In this document: piece after piece, positions 31,533 through 37,569 of the stretch | Layout: every line of letters begins with the position of its first letter | Position numbering within the stretch: the stretch's first letter is position 1 | Assembly: GCA_003094555.1 (NCBI GenBank) | Contig: NATW01000094.1 | Coordinates: forward strand, 1-37,569 | DNA length: 37,569 nt | Reading direction: 5' to 3' | From: a gamma proteobacterium symbiont of Ctena orbiculata | GTDB lineage: Bacteria; Pseudomonadota; Gammaproteobacteria; Chromatiales; Chromatiaceae | Made by a program: the position numbers and the translations under genes | The notes under the pieces: generated by a model | Told to the model about the DNA's origin: nothing | The model's input: the letters and a program-made list of their open reading frames with translations, nothing else | The model's database searches: none

Positions 31533-32073
31533 CTCCATCTATCGCTATTTGGTGCCGGTCGGTATGTTGCTGCTGTCAGGCTGCTCGGGTGACGGGGATA
31601 CCGGTCCTCTCAGCATCAAATGGGACAGGGATAGCTGTGAGCGCTGTCGCATGGTGTTGAGCGATCGTTACCATGCAGCACAAATCCGCTACTTTCCCCC
31701 TGACAAACAACGCTCGGTGGTGGCGCGTTTCGATGACATCGGCTGCGCCGTTCTGTGGTTGGCGGACAAGCCCTGGCAGCAGGATCCCAGGACCCGGATA
31801 TGGGTCACCGATCACGCTACCGGGGTGTGGATCGACGCCACCCGCGCGACCTATGTGAGGGGGCGTCACACACCCATGGATTATGGTTTGGGGGCACAGG
31901 AGGAGACAACGCCCGGCGGTCTCAACTTTACTCAGGCACAGCAGTATATCCGTCTGGTGGATCAGCGCCATCAGGCACACAGCGCTCATCTGCTGGAGCG
32001 TCTCAAAGAGCAGCAACAACGCACACAGGGTGGCAACGGACAGGATGCCAATAGAGGAGTCAAGCAACCATGA
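31522..32073 (+). CDS. nosL: NosL, copper-binding lipoprotein
   Basis: A 183-residue outer-membrane-directed lipoprotein with lipobox LLSGC21 and the copper site C39-ER-C42-R-M44. NosL binds Cu(I) and hands it to NosD for NosZ. The C-terminal 30 residues are Gln/Arg-rich and extend past the usual domain. Here it sits between nosF and nosY, overlapping both (11 and 4 bases), an order that splits the transporter genes. Confidence 0.92.
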   Translation: MWSDSIYRYLVPVGMLLLSGCSGDGDTGPLSIKWDRDSCERCRMVLSDRYHAAQIRYFPPDKQRSVVARFDDIGCAVLWLADKPWQQDPRTRIWVTDHATGVWIDATRATYVRGRHTPMDYGLGAQEETTPGGLNFTQAQQYIRLVDQRHQAHSAHLLERLKEQQQRTQGGNGQDANRGVKQP

Positions 32074-32897
32074 AATATCTCTGGCTCGCGGCCTACACCG
32101 ATATCATCGAATCCCTGCGCGCCCGCTGGTTCGCGGTGTATACCATGGTATTCGGCGGATTGGTGGTGATCCTGTTCGCCTTTGGCCTGGCAGAGTCACG
32201 CATCATGGGTTTTACCGGGCTTTCACGCTTGTTGATCACCTATATACAACTCTCCATGGCGATGCTGCCCATCTTCGTCCTGATCACCACCGTGAGATCG
32301 GTGGCCGGCGACCGGGAGGCGGGTGTATTCGAGTATCTGCTTTCATTGCCGATCACCCTTGGCGCCTGGTTCTGGGGCCGGGTGTTCGGACGCTTCTTCG
32401 TGGTCTTTCTTCCGGTCTTTCTCGCCATGGTCGGCGCCACCGCCTGGGGAATGGTCAAGGGGGTCGAGGTGCCCTGGCATCTGCTGATCTACTACAGCGG
32501 CCTGTTGATGGCCCTGGCCTGGTGCTTTCTCGGCATCGGCATGTTGATCTCCACCCTGACCCGCAGTACCGATGTGGCCCAGGGGGCCGCCTTTGTGGTC
32601 TGGCTGACCCTACTGCTGTTCCTCGACCTGATTCTGCTGGGTGTCCTTATCCAGGAGCATCTGCCACCGGAGACAGCGGTGGCGATCGCACTCACCAACC
32701 CGATGCAGGTCTTTCGTACCGCCACCATGATGCTATTCGATCCCCAGCTGGTGCTCCTGGGACCGACCGCCTATGTGATACTCGATAATTTCGGCCAGGG
32801 CGGTTACATCACCTACGCGATACTCTACCCAATTGCCCTGGGTACGGCCTGCGCCGGTCTGGGATTTGCCATGTTTAAACGCAGCGATCTGCCATAG
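32070..32897 (+). CDS. nosY: NosY, ABC transporter permease
   Basis: A 275-residue permease with six hydrophobic segments and the NosY-type start (RARWFAVYTMVFGG) and RSVAGDREAGVFEYLLSLPI coupling region. It forms the NosFY transporter with NosF. The start overlaps the nosL stop by ATGA. Confidence 0.92.
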   Translation: MKYLWLAAYTDIIESLRARWFAVYTMVFGGLVVILFAFGLAESRIMGFTGLSRLLITYIQLSMAMLPIFVLITTVRSVAGDREAGVFEYLLSLPITLGAWFWGRVFGRFFVVFLPVFLAMVGATAWGMVKGVEVPWHLLIYYSGLLMALAWCFLGIGMLISTLTRSTDVAQGAAFVVWLTLLLFLDLILLGVLIQEHLPPETAVAIALTNPMQVFRTATMMLFDPQLVLLGPTAYVILDNFGQGGYITYAILYPIALGTACAGLGFAMFKRSDLP

Positions 32898-32906
32898 GCC
32901 TCACCC

Positions 32907-33416
32907 ATGCAAACAACAGATAAAACCCTCAAGCTGTTATGGGCGTCATTGGGATCGTTGCTGCTACTCGTGTCGGCTGTGGCACTGTTCAAGGCCTGGC
33001 CGATACTCTTTCCCGATGTAGTGGTCAAGCTGCCTGCCGACCCGATGTGTGATCTCCGTGCCGGGCCTTGTGTCACCCGACTCGAAGGTGGCGGTAAAGT
33101 CAGTCTATCGATCGAGCCCAGAGAACTGCCGATGATGAAGCCGTTAAAGTTGCAGGTCATGGTGCAAGGTCTGCAAGCCGACAGCATCGAGGTCGACTTC
33201 AGTGGCAAGGATATGCATATGGGATTCAACCGTTACAAATTGGAGCGCGAATCTGCCGCCATGTTCAGCGGTGAGGGGATGCTGCCGGTCTGCGTCTGGG
33301 AAGCCATGGAGTGGGAGGCCCAGGTGTTCATCGACAGCGAGATGGGGAAGATCTCCGTACCCTATCAATTCATCACGGTACGCCCAGGTGTGCCGCTGCT
33401 CGGCGCCGGTTCTTAA
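32907..33416 (+). CDS. Membrane-anchored YtkA/FixH-like protein of nos cluster
   Basis: A 169-residue protein with one N-terminal membrane segment (about 9-30) and a periplasmic domain with CDLRAGPC (two Cys, CX6C), then the Met-rich strand KDMHMGFNRYKLE, and GEGMLPVCVWEAMEWEAQVF. The pattern of a DMxMG strand followed by a Trp strand resembles YtkA/FixH-like cupredoxin-type domains that bind or traffic copper. It lies nine bases after nosY, so it belongs to the nos operon. Not a standard nos gene; copper delivery is inferred. Confidence 0.7.
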   Translation: MQTTDKTLKLLWASLGSLLLLVSAVALFKAWPILFPDVVVKLPADPMCDLRAGPCVTRLEGGGKVSLSIEPRELPMMKPLKLQVMVQGLQADSIEVDFSGKDMHMGFNRYKLERESAAMFSGEGMLPVCVWEAMEWEAQVFIDSEMGKISVPYQFITVRPGVPLLGAGS

Positions 33417-33429
33417 GCGCGTCCCAGGT

Positions 33430-34092
33430 TCAGTCGTCAACGATGGAGAGATAGGCGAATATATCGGTCAGCTCCCCATCGGTGAAATCCGATAACAGCT
33501 CATCCTCAGGCGCATCCTCGTCATGTATGCGGATCTTTTCCCGATACTTCTTCACTTGTCGCCACAGATAGTTGGTATATTGCCCGGCGAGCATCGGCAC
33601 CGCCTTTTCATTGTCCCCCAACCCTTCACGGCCGTGACAGGAGGCACACTCTTTCCGGTAGATTTTCCGGCCATTTTGTATATCGCCAGGGGCGCGCGGG
33701 ATTTGCATCAGACGCTTGGATGCCAGCAGGCGTTCATAGGCGTTGAAGTCCGGTGAGGTCTCATCCGCCGGCGGCAGTTTGGTCTTCAATACGATCTGCT
33801 CAAGAAATTTCGAGATATCTTCGATGTCCTGATCGGGCATCTGACGGTGATCCACATACTCCACCATCGCCAGGTTGGGACGCAGACGGTCACGGAAGAG
33901 ATGGAGTTGTTTCGCAAGAAAGGCGCTTGGCATACCCGCCAGCCGGGGATATTCACCCTCCTTGCCACCCTGACCGTACTCCCCATGGCAGCCCGCACAA
34001 ACCTCATTGATCTCTTCACCATTTTCAAAATCAAAGGCAGCACAGAGCGTCGGCAGCAGTGACAGGTAGATGAGAATAATAGGCCTTGGCAT
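33430..34092 (-). CDS. Diheme cytochrome c, convergent to nos operon
   Basis: A 220-residue periplasmic cytochrome with a short signal peptide and two class I heme sites: C32-AG-C35-H36 (CHGEYGQGG) and CASCHGREGLGD, each followed by a PxLAG-type loop. Length and spacing match cytochrome c4-like or NosC-type carriers. It is the only nos-region gene on the minus strand, ending 14 bases from the last nos gene; an FNR-type box upstream (34180) should induce it with the rest. Confidence 0.9.
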   Translation of the reverse strand: MPRPIILIYLSLLPTLCAAFDFENGEEINEVCAGCHGEYGQGGKEGEYPRLAGMPSAFLAKQLHLFRDRLRPNLAMVEYVDHRQMPDQDIEDISKFLEQIVLKTKLPPADETSPDFNAYERLLASKRLMQIPRAPGDIQNGRKIYRKECASCHGREGLGDNEKAVPMLAGQYTNYLWRQVKKYREKIRIHDEDAPEDELLSDFTDGELTDIFAYLSIVDD

Positions 34093-34179
34093 TGGATTGG
34101 GATCAGAGCATTATGTAAGTACTTCTGGTGAAAGTTCAGTTTGTATCAGGTGATTTCACCACAGTGGGTAGAGAAGCGT

Positions 34180-34193
34180 TTGATGTTGATCAA
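34180..34193. promoter_or_regulatory. FNR/DNR-type box before minus-strand cytochrome gene
   Basis: TTGATGTTGATCAA is a perfect match. It is centred about 95 bases before the minus-strand cytochrome start. Between them GGTGAAA (34127-34133) and TTTCACC (34154-34160) form an inverted repeat near the expected transcript start. The rest of the 339-base gap to 34431 shows nothing else. Confidence 0.78.
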
Positions 34194-34431
34194 AACGGTT
34201 AATCCCTAATGTTGAGCTACCTAAGTTTAGTTCCTGAGATTGGCAGTATTCCCTATTTTTAGTGCCTAAATAGCTTTGTTGGCGGGACCAGAATCCACAA
34301 TGTTAGCCTCAGACAATTGGAATCGCACATTCGCAACTGGGAGATGATGGGAGATTGCAGATAATTCTTGCGATCGGGGGGCATACAAAGATAATCTCAC
34401 GTTTTTTACCAAACCGACTGGAGATACTCCT

Positions 34432-34980
34432 ATGAGTGAGAGAATTGTCATGCGCACAGGTGAAGCATTGGTGGCGGGAGGACCACCATTTACCGCGGCC
34501 GAGCCAGAAGTCGTGATTGGCGAATTAGATGGTCCCTTTGGCACCGCATTCGCAAACCTCATGGGAGATCAGGTTCAAGGTCACTCGCGTGTGCTGGCGC
34601 TGATGAATACCGACATGCAGGTTCGTCCCGCGACATTGATGGTAAGTAAGGTGACTGTTAAAAAGACCGCTTACACCAATATTCTGATGGGTACTGTACA
34701 GGGAGCGATTGCGAATGGTGTTTTGGATGCTGTTCGGAACGGTACGATACCAAAAGAGAAGGCCAATGATCTGGGTATTATCGTTTCTGTCTGGTTGAAT
34801 CCAGGCATTATCACAGTTGACGATTTGGACCACGAAGCCTTGTTCGGCATTCATCGGGAGGCGACTCGCCGCGCACTTGAGAAAGCCATGAACAACGAAC
34901 CAAGCATCGATTACCTGCTCGAAAATCAGGACAAGTTGGTGCACAAGTACTATCAAAAAGAGCTTGATGCGAAAAAATAG
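34432..34980 (+). CDS. Fae-like protein (formaldehyde-activating enzyme family), His lost
   Basis: A 182-residue cytoplasmic protein matching the Fae fold throughout: GEALVAGGPP at the start, GPFGTAFANLM, PATLMVSKVTVKK, AQ-type helix GAIANGVLDAVRNGTIPKEK, EATRRALEKAMNNEPS. Fae condenses formaldehyde with tetrahydromethanopterin using a His in an AHID block; here the same place reads A-E24-P-E, so the catalytic His is absent. No other methanopterin gene is in the window. It is therefore a Fae homologue of unknown activity. GGAG precedes the ATG. Confidence 0.82.
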   Translation: MSERIVMRTGEALVAGGPPFTAAEPEVVIGELDGPFGTAFANLMGDQVQGHSRVLALMNTDMQVRPATLMVSKVTVKKTAYTNILMGTVQGAIANGVLDAVRNGTIPKEKANDLGIIVSVWLNPGIITVDDLDHEALFGIHREATRRALEKAMNNEPSIDYLLENQDKLVHKYYQKELDAKK

Positions 34981-34992
34981 AGACAGCAGCGA

Positions 34993-35103
34993 TCATGCGG
35001 CTATCCAGACCGGAGTATCGCCAATCTTCTCGAACAAATAATCGATGAAGATCCTGACTTTCGCAGTCAGCACATTCGATTTCGGATAAGAACACGCAGC
35101 GAT
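34993..35103 (-). pseudogene. 3' remnant of a LysR-type regulator gene
   Basis: The minus strand reads YPKSNVLTAKVRIFIDYLFE and KIGDTPVWIAA before TGA, the typical C-terminal end of LysR regulators (YPxxxxLSxKVRxFIDFL). Only about 36 codons remain; the sequence stops at 35103, where the next remnant begins. Confidence 0.65.
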
Positions 35104-35248
35104 TCTCGCCAAGCTGGCCGGGATTGTGGATCTGGGCGCACTCAAGCCACTGCTCGATGAACCGCGGTTTGGTCTCGAAGATGTCGGTAAGGCTCACGAC
35201 CGTCTGACCAGCGGACAAGCCGTTGGCAAGGTGGTCGTGGAGTTCTAA
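35102..35248 (+). pseudogene. 3' remnant of a zinc-type alcohol dehydrogenase / quinone oxidoreductase
   Basis: The plus strand reads KLAGIVDLGALKPLLDEPRF followed by [20 protein letters not shown] and VVVEF before TAA, the typical end of MDR-superfamily dehydrogenases. No start or N-terminal domains remain. It abuts the LysR scrap directly, so both were cut at the same junction. Confidence 0.7.
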
Positions 35249-35292
35249 CGAAGATCAAAGACGGCAAACATGACGATGAAGGAGACAGGGCT

Positions 35293-36123
35293 ATGAGAGC
35301 TAAATTCGCAGCGATATGGCTAACAGCATTGGTCGCTGTCAACTCGGTTTATGCCGCAGGAAGTCAGAACCAGCCTTCTGTAGAGGTTGTCCTGACGCCT
35401 GAAGTCGAGTGGGAGCAACTCAACCCTGCCCGTGGCGACAAAAGCCCCCAGGCCGGGACGCTCTGGGGTGATCGCAAGGGTAGTGTGCCAACGGGCTTTA
35501 TCGCCAAGTTTGTGGATGGCTTTTCGTCACCACCGCATATCCACAATGTTACCTACCGCGCAGTGGTCATTAGTGGCCGCATTCACAACGATGATCCTCA
35601 GGCCGCCGATATGTGGATGTCGGCGGGTTCCTTCTGGACGCAACCGAAAGGCGAAGTGCATATTACCGCTGCCAAGGGTGATACCAATCTGGTGCTGGTC
35701 GAAATTGACAAGGGGCCGTATCTCGTCCTGCCTGCAGAGGAGGCGTTCGATAGTGGAGAAAGGCCGGTCAACGTGGATACATCGAACATCGTCTGGGTCG
35801 ATCCGCCCGGCATGCAGGCCTCTGCCAACGGACCGAAGATCGCCTATCTTTGGGGCAAGCTGCGGGATGGTCAGTCGAATGGGACCTTTATCAAGCTGCC
35901 AGCTGGATTCACGGGGAGGATACATAGCCACGGCTCGACCTTTCGCGCTGTGGTAATCAAAGGTCGACCACAGTACCTGGATGCCGAGGTCAAGTCTTTA
36001 GATCCAGGGAGCTATTTCGGCTCGATGGGAGAGACGGTGCATCAGGTCGCGTCCAAAGCGGATGAAGAGAGCATCATCTACGTGCGTACGGATGGCAAGT
36101 ATGAAGTGATTCCGGCGAACTAA
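35293..36123 (+). CDS. Secreted DUF4437 double-cupin protein
   Basis: A 276-residue exported protein: signal peptide (cleavage after VYA) and two cupin repeats. The first is around [20 protein letters not shown] with the following [11 protein letters not shown], the second around [20 protein letters not shown] with [12 protein letters not shown]. Each keeps a PxHxH or IHSHG-type metal-binding core. DUF4437 proteins have no settled function. GAAGGAG precedes the ATG. It is the only intact gene within a run of gene remnants (34981-36670). Confidence 0.85.
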   Translation: MRAKFAAIWLTALVAVNSVYAAGSQNQPSVEVVLTPEVEWEQLNPARGDKSPQAGTLWGDRKGSVPTGFIAKFVDGFSSPPHIHNVTYRAVVISGRIHNDDPQAADMWMSAGSFWTQPKGEVHITAAKGDTNLVLVEIDKGPYLVLPAEEAFDSGERPVNVDTSNIVWVDPPGMQASANGPKIAYLWGKLRDGQSNGTFIKLPAGFTGRIHSHGSTFRAVVIKGRPQYLDAEVKSLDPGSYFGSMGETVHQVASKADEESIIYVRTDGKYEVIPAN

Positions 36124-36190
36124 CAGCGCCCGACACACTCGCTGAACAGGGATTAGAAATGAACAGACATGCCAACAATCAGGCACAACA

Positions 36191-36328
36191 GACTATCGTT
36201 CCTACCTGAAAGCCCTTGACCAGATCGGCGTCAATCATGTAGCCCTGAACCTGCGCTTTAATCAGGCCGATATGGAGACCACCCTACAACGTGTTGCCCA
36301 CGAGCTATTGCCGGACTTCCCGGGGTAA
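36191..36328 (+). pseudogene. 3' remnant of a luciferase-like monooxygenase
   Basis: The frame DYRSYLKALDQIGVNHVALN continuing LRFNQADMETTLQRVAHELL and PDFPG before TAA matches the C-terminal end of F420/FMN-dependent luciferase-like oxidoreductases. The rest is gone. Confidence 0.65.
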
Positions 36329-36333
36329 GGAGT

Positions 36334-36543
36334 ACCGGTTACACCGACGGCATCGGACTTGAAATGGCCAAGCAACTCTATTCAAAGGGACACCAGGTCC
36401 TGTTACACGGTCCCAATCCATTAAAGTTGGAAGCGGCTGAAAAAGCTATCTTGGCGCTGCAGGGCAATTCGCCTCACCGCACCACGACGCACTTGATGCA
36501 AGGAAATCCGCACAGGTGGTACGTGCTATCGAGACGATCTTAG
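36334..36543 (+). pseudogene. 5' remnant of a short-chain dehydrogenase
   Basis: TGYTDGIGLEMAKQLYSKGH followed by QVLLHGPNPLKLEAAEKAI is the Rossmann start of an SDR (TGxxxGIG motif, then the first helix and second strand). It breaks off after about 45 codons; the reading then turns unlikely (HRTTTHLMQGN). A second frame (DARKSAQVVRAIETILADSG, ending TGA at 36558-36560) may be a shifted continuation. Confidence 0.65.
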
Positions 36544-36571
36544 CCGATAGCGGACATTGACAGAATCAAAA

Positions 36572-36664
36572 TATCTTATGATTCCACCCCGCTTCACCCT
36601 TCAGGTTGAACAGCAGCCCGCCAGAATTGACTGGGTTGATAGCCGCATCGGTCTGAAAAAACCA
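36572..36664 (-). pseudogene. Internal scrap of a DegP/HtrA-type protease
   Basis: The minus strand reads FQTDAAINPVNSGGLLFNLK, matching the active-site block QTDAAINPGNSGGPL of HtrA proteases, with the catalytic Ser kept but neighbouring Gly and Pro changed. No flanking domain survives. From 36665 to 36750 I see nothing. Confidence 0.65.
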
Positions 36665-36750
36665 TCCTTAAGCAGGAGCAGTTTCAAGGCTGATTTCGTA
36701 TTTATAACAGTCAATTCATTAAAGTGGGTGGATTGACCGGGGGTAGGGCA

Positions 36751-37518
36751 TCAAGTTGGGTTCGTTAAAGAGTCGAGTAATTTATAGAGAAAGTTTATAT
36801 ATTTTTTGTCGTCCTCCACTCCGTCAAAAACATTAATACTCAACTGATCTATTTTTTTATTGAAAGTGACCCTATCACCAGAGCATATCTCATCGATCAA
36901 CATTTTTGCATTTTTGTATAGCTGCTGGTGCCCCTTTTGATGTTCAATGAAATCGGGGTAGTAGTGCTCTGACATGAACTTCTCTTCAAAATCAAAGTGC
37001 ATCTCAATATCAGTAAGGATACCACCCAAACTCTCTTTTATCTGCTTTTGACTCTGTATATTGGCTAAATTCTTGATCTTTGTTCCAAGCTGAATATGTT
37101 GCCGATTGACCTCTCTGATGTGAGCATCCAGACTTTTACTGATACAGTTACAAATCTCCTGGATAAATCGACGTGGGTCATACGGCTTTAAGATGGCGGA
37201 ACAGACATTTGTTTTGTCGGACTCTTGAAAAATGCTGGTGCTGCTGTCTGAGGTGAGCACCAACCTGGGAATATCTTTCCAACCGGGCCGGCTCGACATA
37301 AGCTCCATCAGTTGACTTGCACCGATTCTAACATTTCCGTTTAGAGGGAGATCTGTGTCGATAAGAACCAAATCCGGTGGATCGCTGCCAAGGATCAGAT
37401 TCCAGGCAACGGGGCCACATTCCACTGACTTTACACGAAATTTTTCAGGTGCAAGCATGAGGTTAATCAGTTGCGAATCAAGGCCTGGCGGCTCAATCAA
37501 TAGTGTCGTGAAGTGCAT
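36751..37518 (-). CDS. Receiver domain-hemerythrin fusion
   Basis: A 255-residue cytoplasmic protein. Residues 1-122 look like a response-regulator receiver: acidic pair region near the start (IEPP, weak), phospho-acceptor D54 in LVLIDTDLP, LTSDSS switch and K in ILKPYDP. Residues about 130-250 form a bacteriohemerythrin: RQHIQLG, HFDFEEKFMSEHYYPDFIEH and QKGHQQLY provide most di-iron ligands, but the usual closing HxxxD is not obvious (VEDDKKYINFL). Such a fusion would couple phosphorylation to O2 or NO sensing. The receiver lacks a clear double-acidic pocket, so phosphorylation is uncertain. A+T-rich; no ribosome site seen at 37518. Confidence 0.8.
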   Translation of the reverse strand: MHFTTLLIEPPGLDSQLINLMLAPEKFRVKSVECGPVAWNLILGSDPPDLVLIDTDLPLNGNVRIGASQLMELMSSRPGWKDIPRLVLTSDSSTSIFQESDKTNVCSAILKPYDPRRFIQEICNCISKSLDAHIREVNRQHIQLGTKIKNLANIQSQKQIKESLGGILTDIEMHFDFEEKFMSEHYYPDFIEHQKGHQQLYKNAKMLIDEICSGDRVTFNKKIDQLSINVFDGVEDDKKYINFLYKLLDSLTNPT

Positions 37519-37569
37519 GGTATAGGTCGCTTGATTTCTTGTAAAAATATTGTAATTAATTATTTTTTT

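Noticed and set aside
34127-34160. GGTGAAA/TTTCACC inverted repeat as a separate operator
   Set aside because: Seven-base arms with a 20-base loop are weak evidence; noted only with the adjacent FNR-type box.
1-37569. CRISPR array, tRNA or rRNA genes, intact insertion sequence
   Set aside because: Looked for regular repeats, cloverleaf-like ends and transposase motifs by eye; none found. A tRNAscan or ISfinder run would be decisive.

Overview
The window is most likely chromosomal DNA of a denitrifying, probably sulfur-oxidising gammaproteobacterium (Chromatiales-like). This is inferred from GC-rich coding DNA, the gene families present and the mosaic of nitrogen-oxide respiration genes; no rRNA or other phylogenetic marker is present to confirm it. 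I saw no tRNA, rRNA, CRISPR array or intact transposase.

Layout. 1-10.2 kb is mixed accessory DNA: the 3' end of an unknown gene with a terminator, a PlsC-like acyltransferase whose catalytic His position is Gln, a decayed outer-membrane beta-barrel gene with two in-frame stops, a membrane-anchored CadC/ToxR-type regulator with TPRs, a DUF4242-nitrilase-metallo-hydrolase cluster, a secreted thioredoxin-fold protein, an NTF2-like protein, and a minus-strand operon of a DUF1538 membrane protein with two PII-like proteins. 10.2-12.1 kb holds a DM13 protein, a triple iron-sulfur CDGSH protein, a MITE-like inverted repeat and a small unknown gene.

12.1-22.0 kb is a nitric-oxide-related accessory island: two divergent NorE/NorF-like pairs, norQ, a small membrane gene, norD, hemerythrin, DUF2249, an NnrS-like membrane protein, a secreted pentapeptide-repeat protein, a small secreted two-Cys protein, and a fusion of a degenerate ZnuA-like domain with a SCO1 copper chaperone. 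No norB or norC is present.

22.2-34.1 kb is a clade II (Sec-exported) nitrous oxide reductase cluster: nosZ, two cytochromes c, nosB, nosD, nosG, nosH, nosF, nosL, nosY, a YtkA/FixH-like gene, and a convergent diheme cytochrome c. There is no nosR or nosX. Six perfect FNR/DNR-type palindromes (TTGAY-N4-ATCAA) sit upstream of six transcription units between 13 and 34.2 kb and knit the nor-accessory, copper-chaperone and nos genes into one putative anaerobic/NO regulon. NosG/NosH and the cytochromes would pass quinol-derived electrons to NosZ; NosDFY, NosL and the SCO fusion would supply its copper and sulfur centres.

34.2-37.6 kb holds a Fae-like protein lacking the catalytic His, remnants of five genes (LysR, alcohol dehydrogenase, luciferase-like monooxygenase, SDR, HtrA), a secreted double-cupin protein, and a receiver-hemerythrin fusion.
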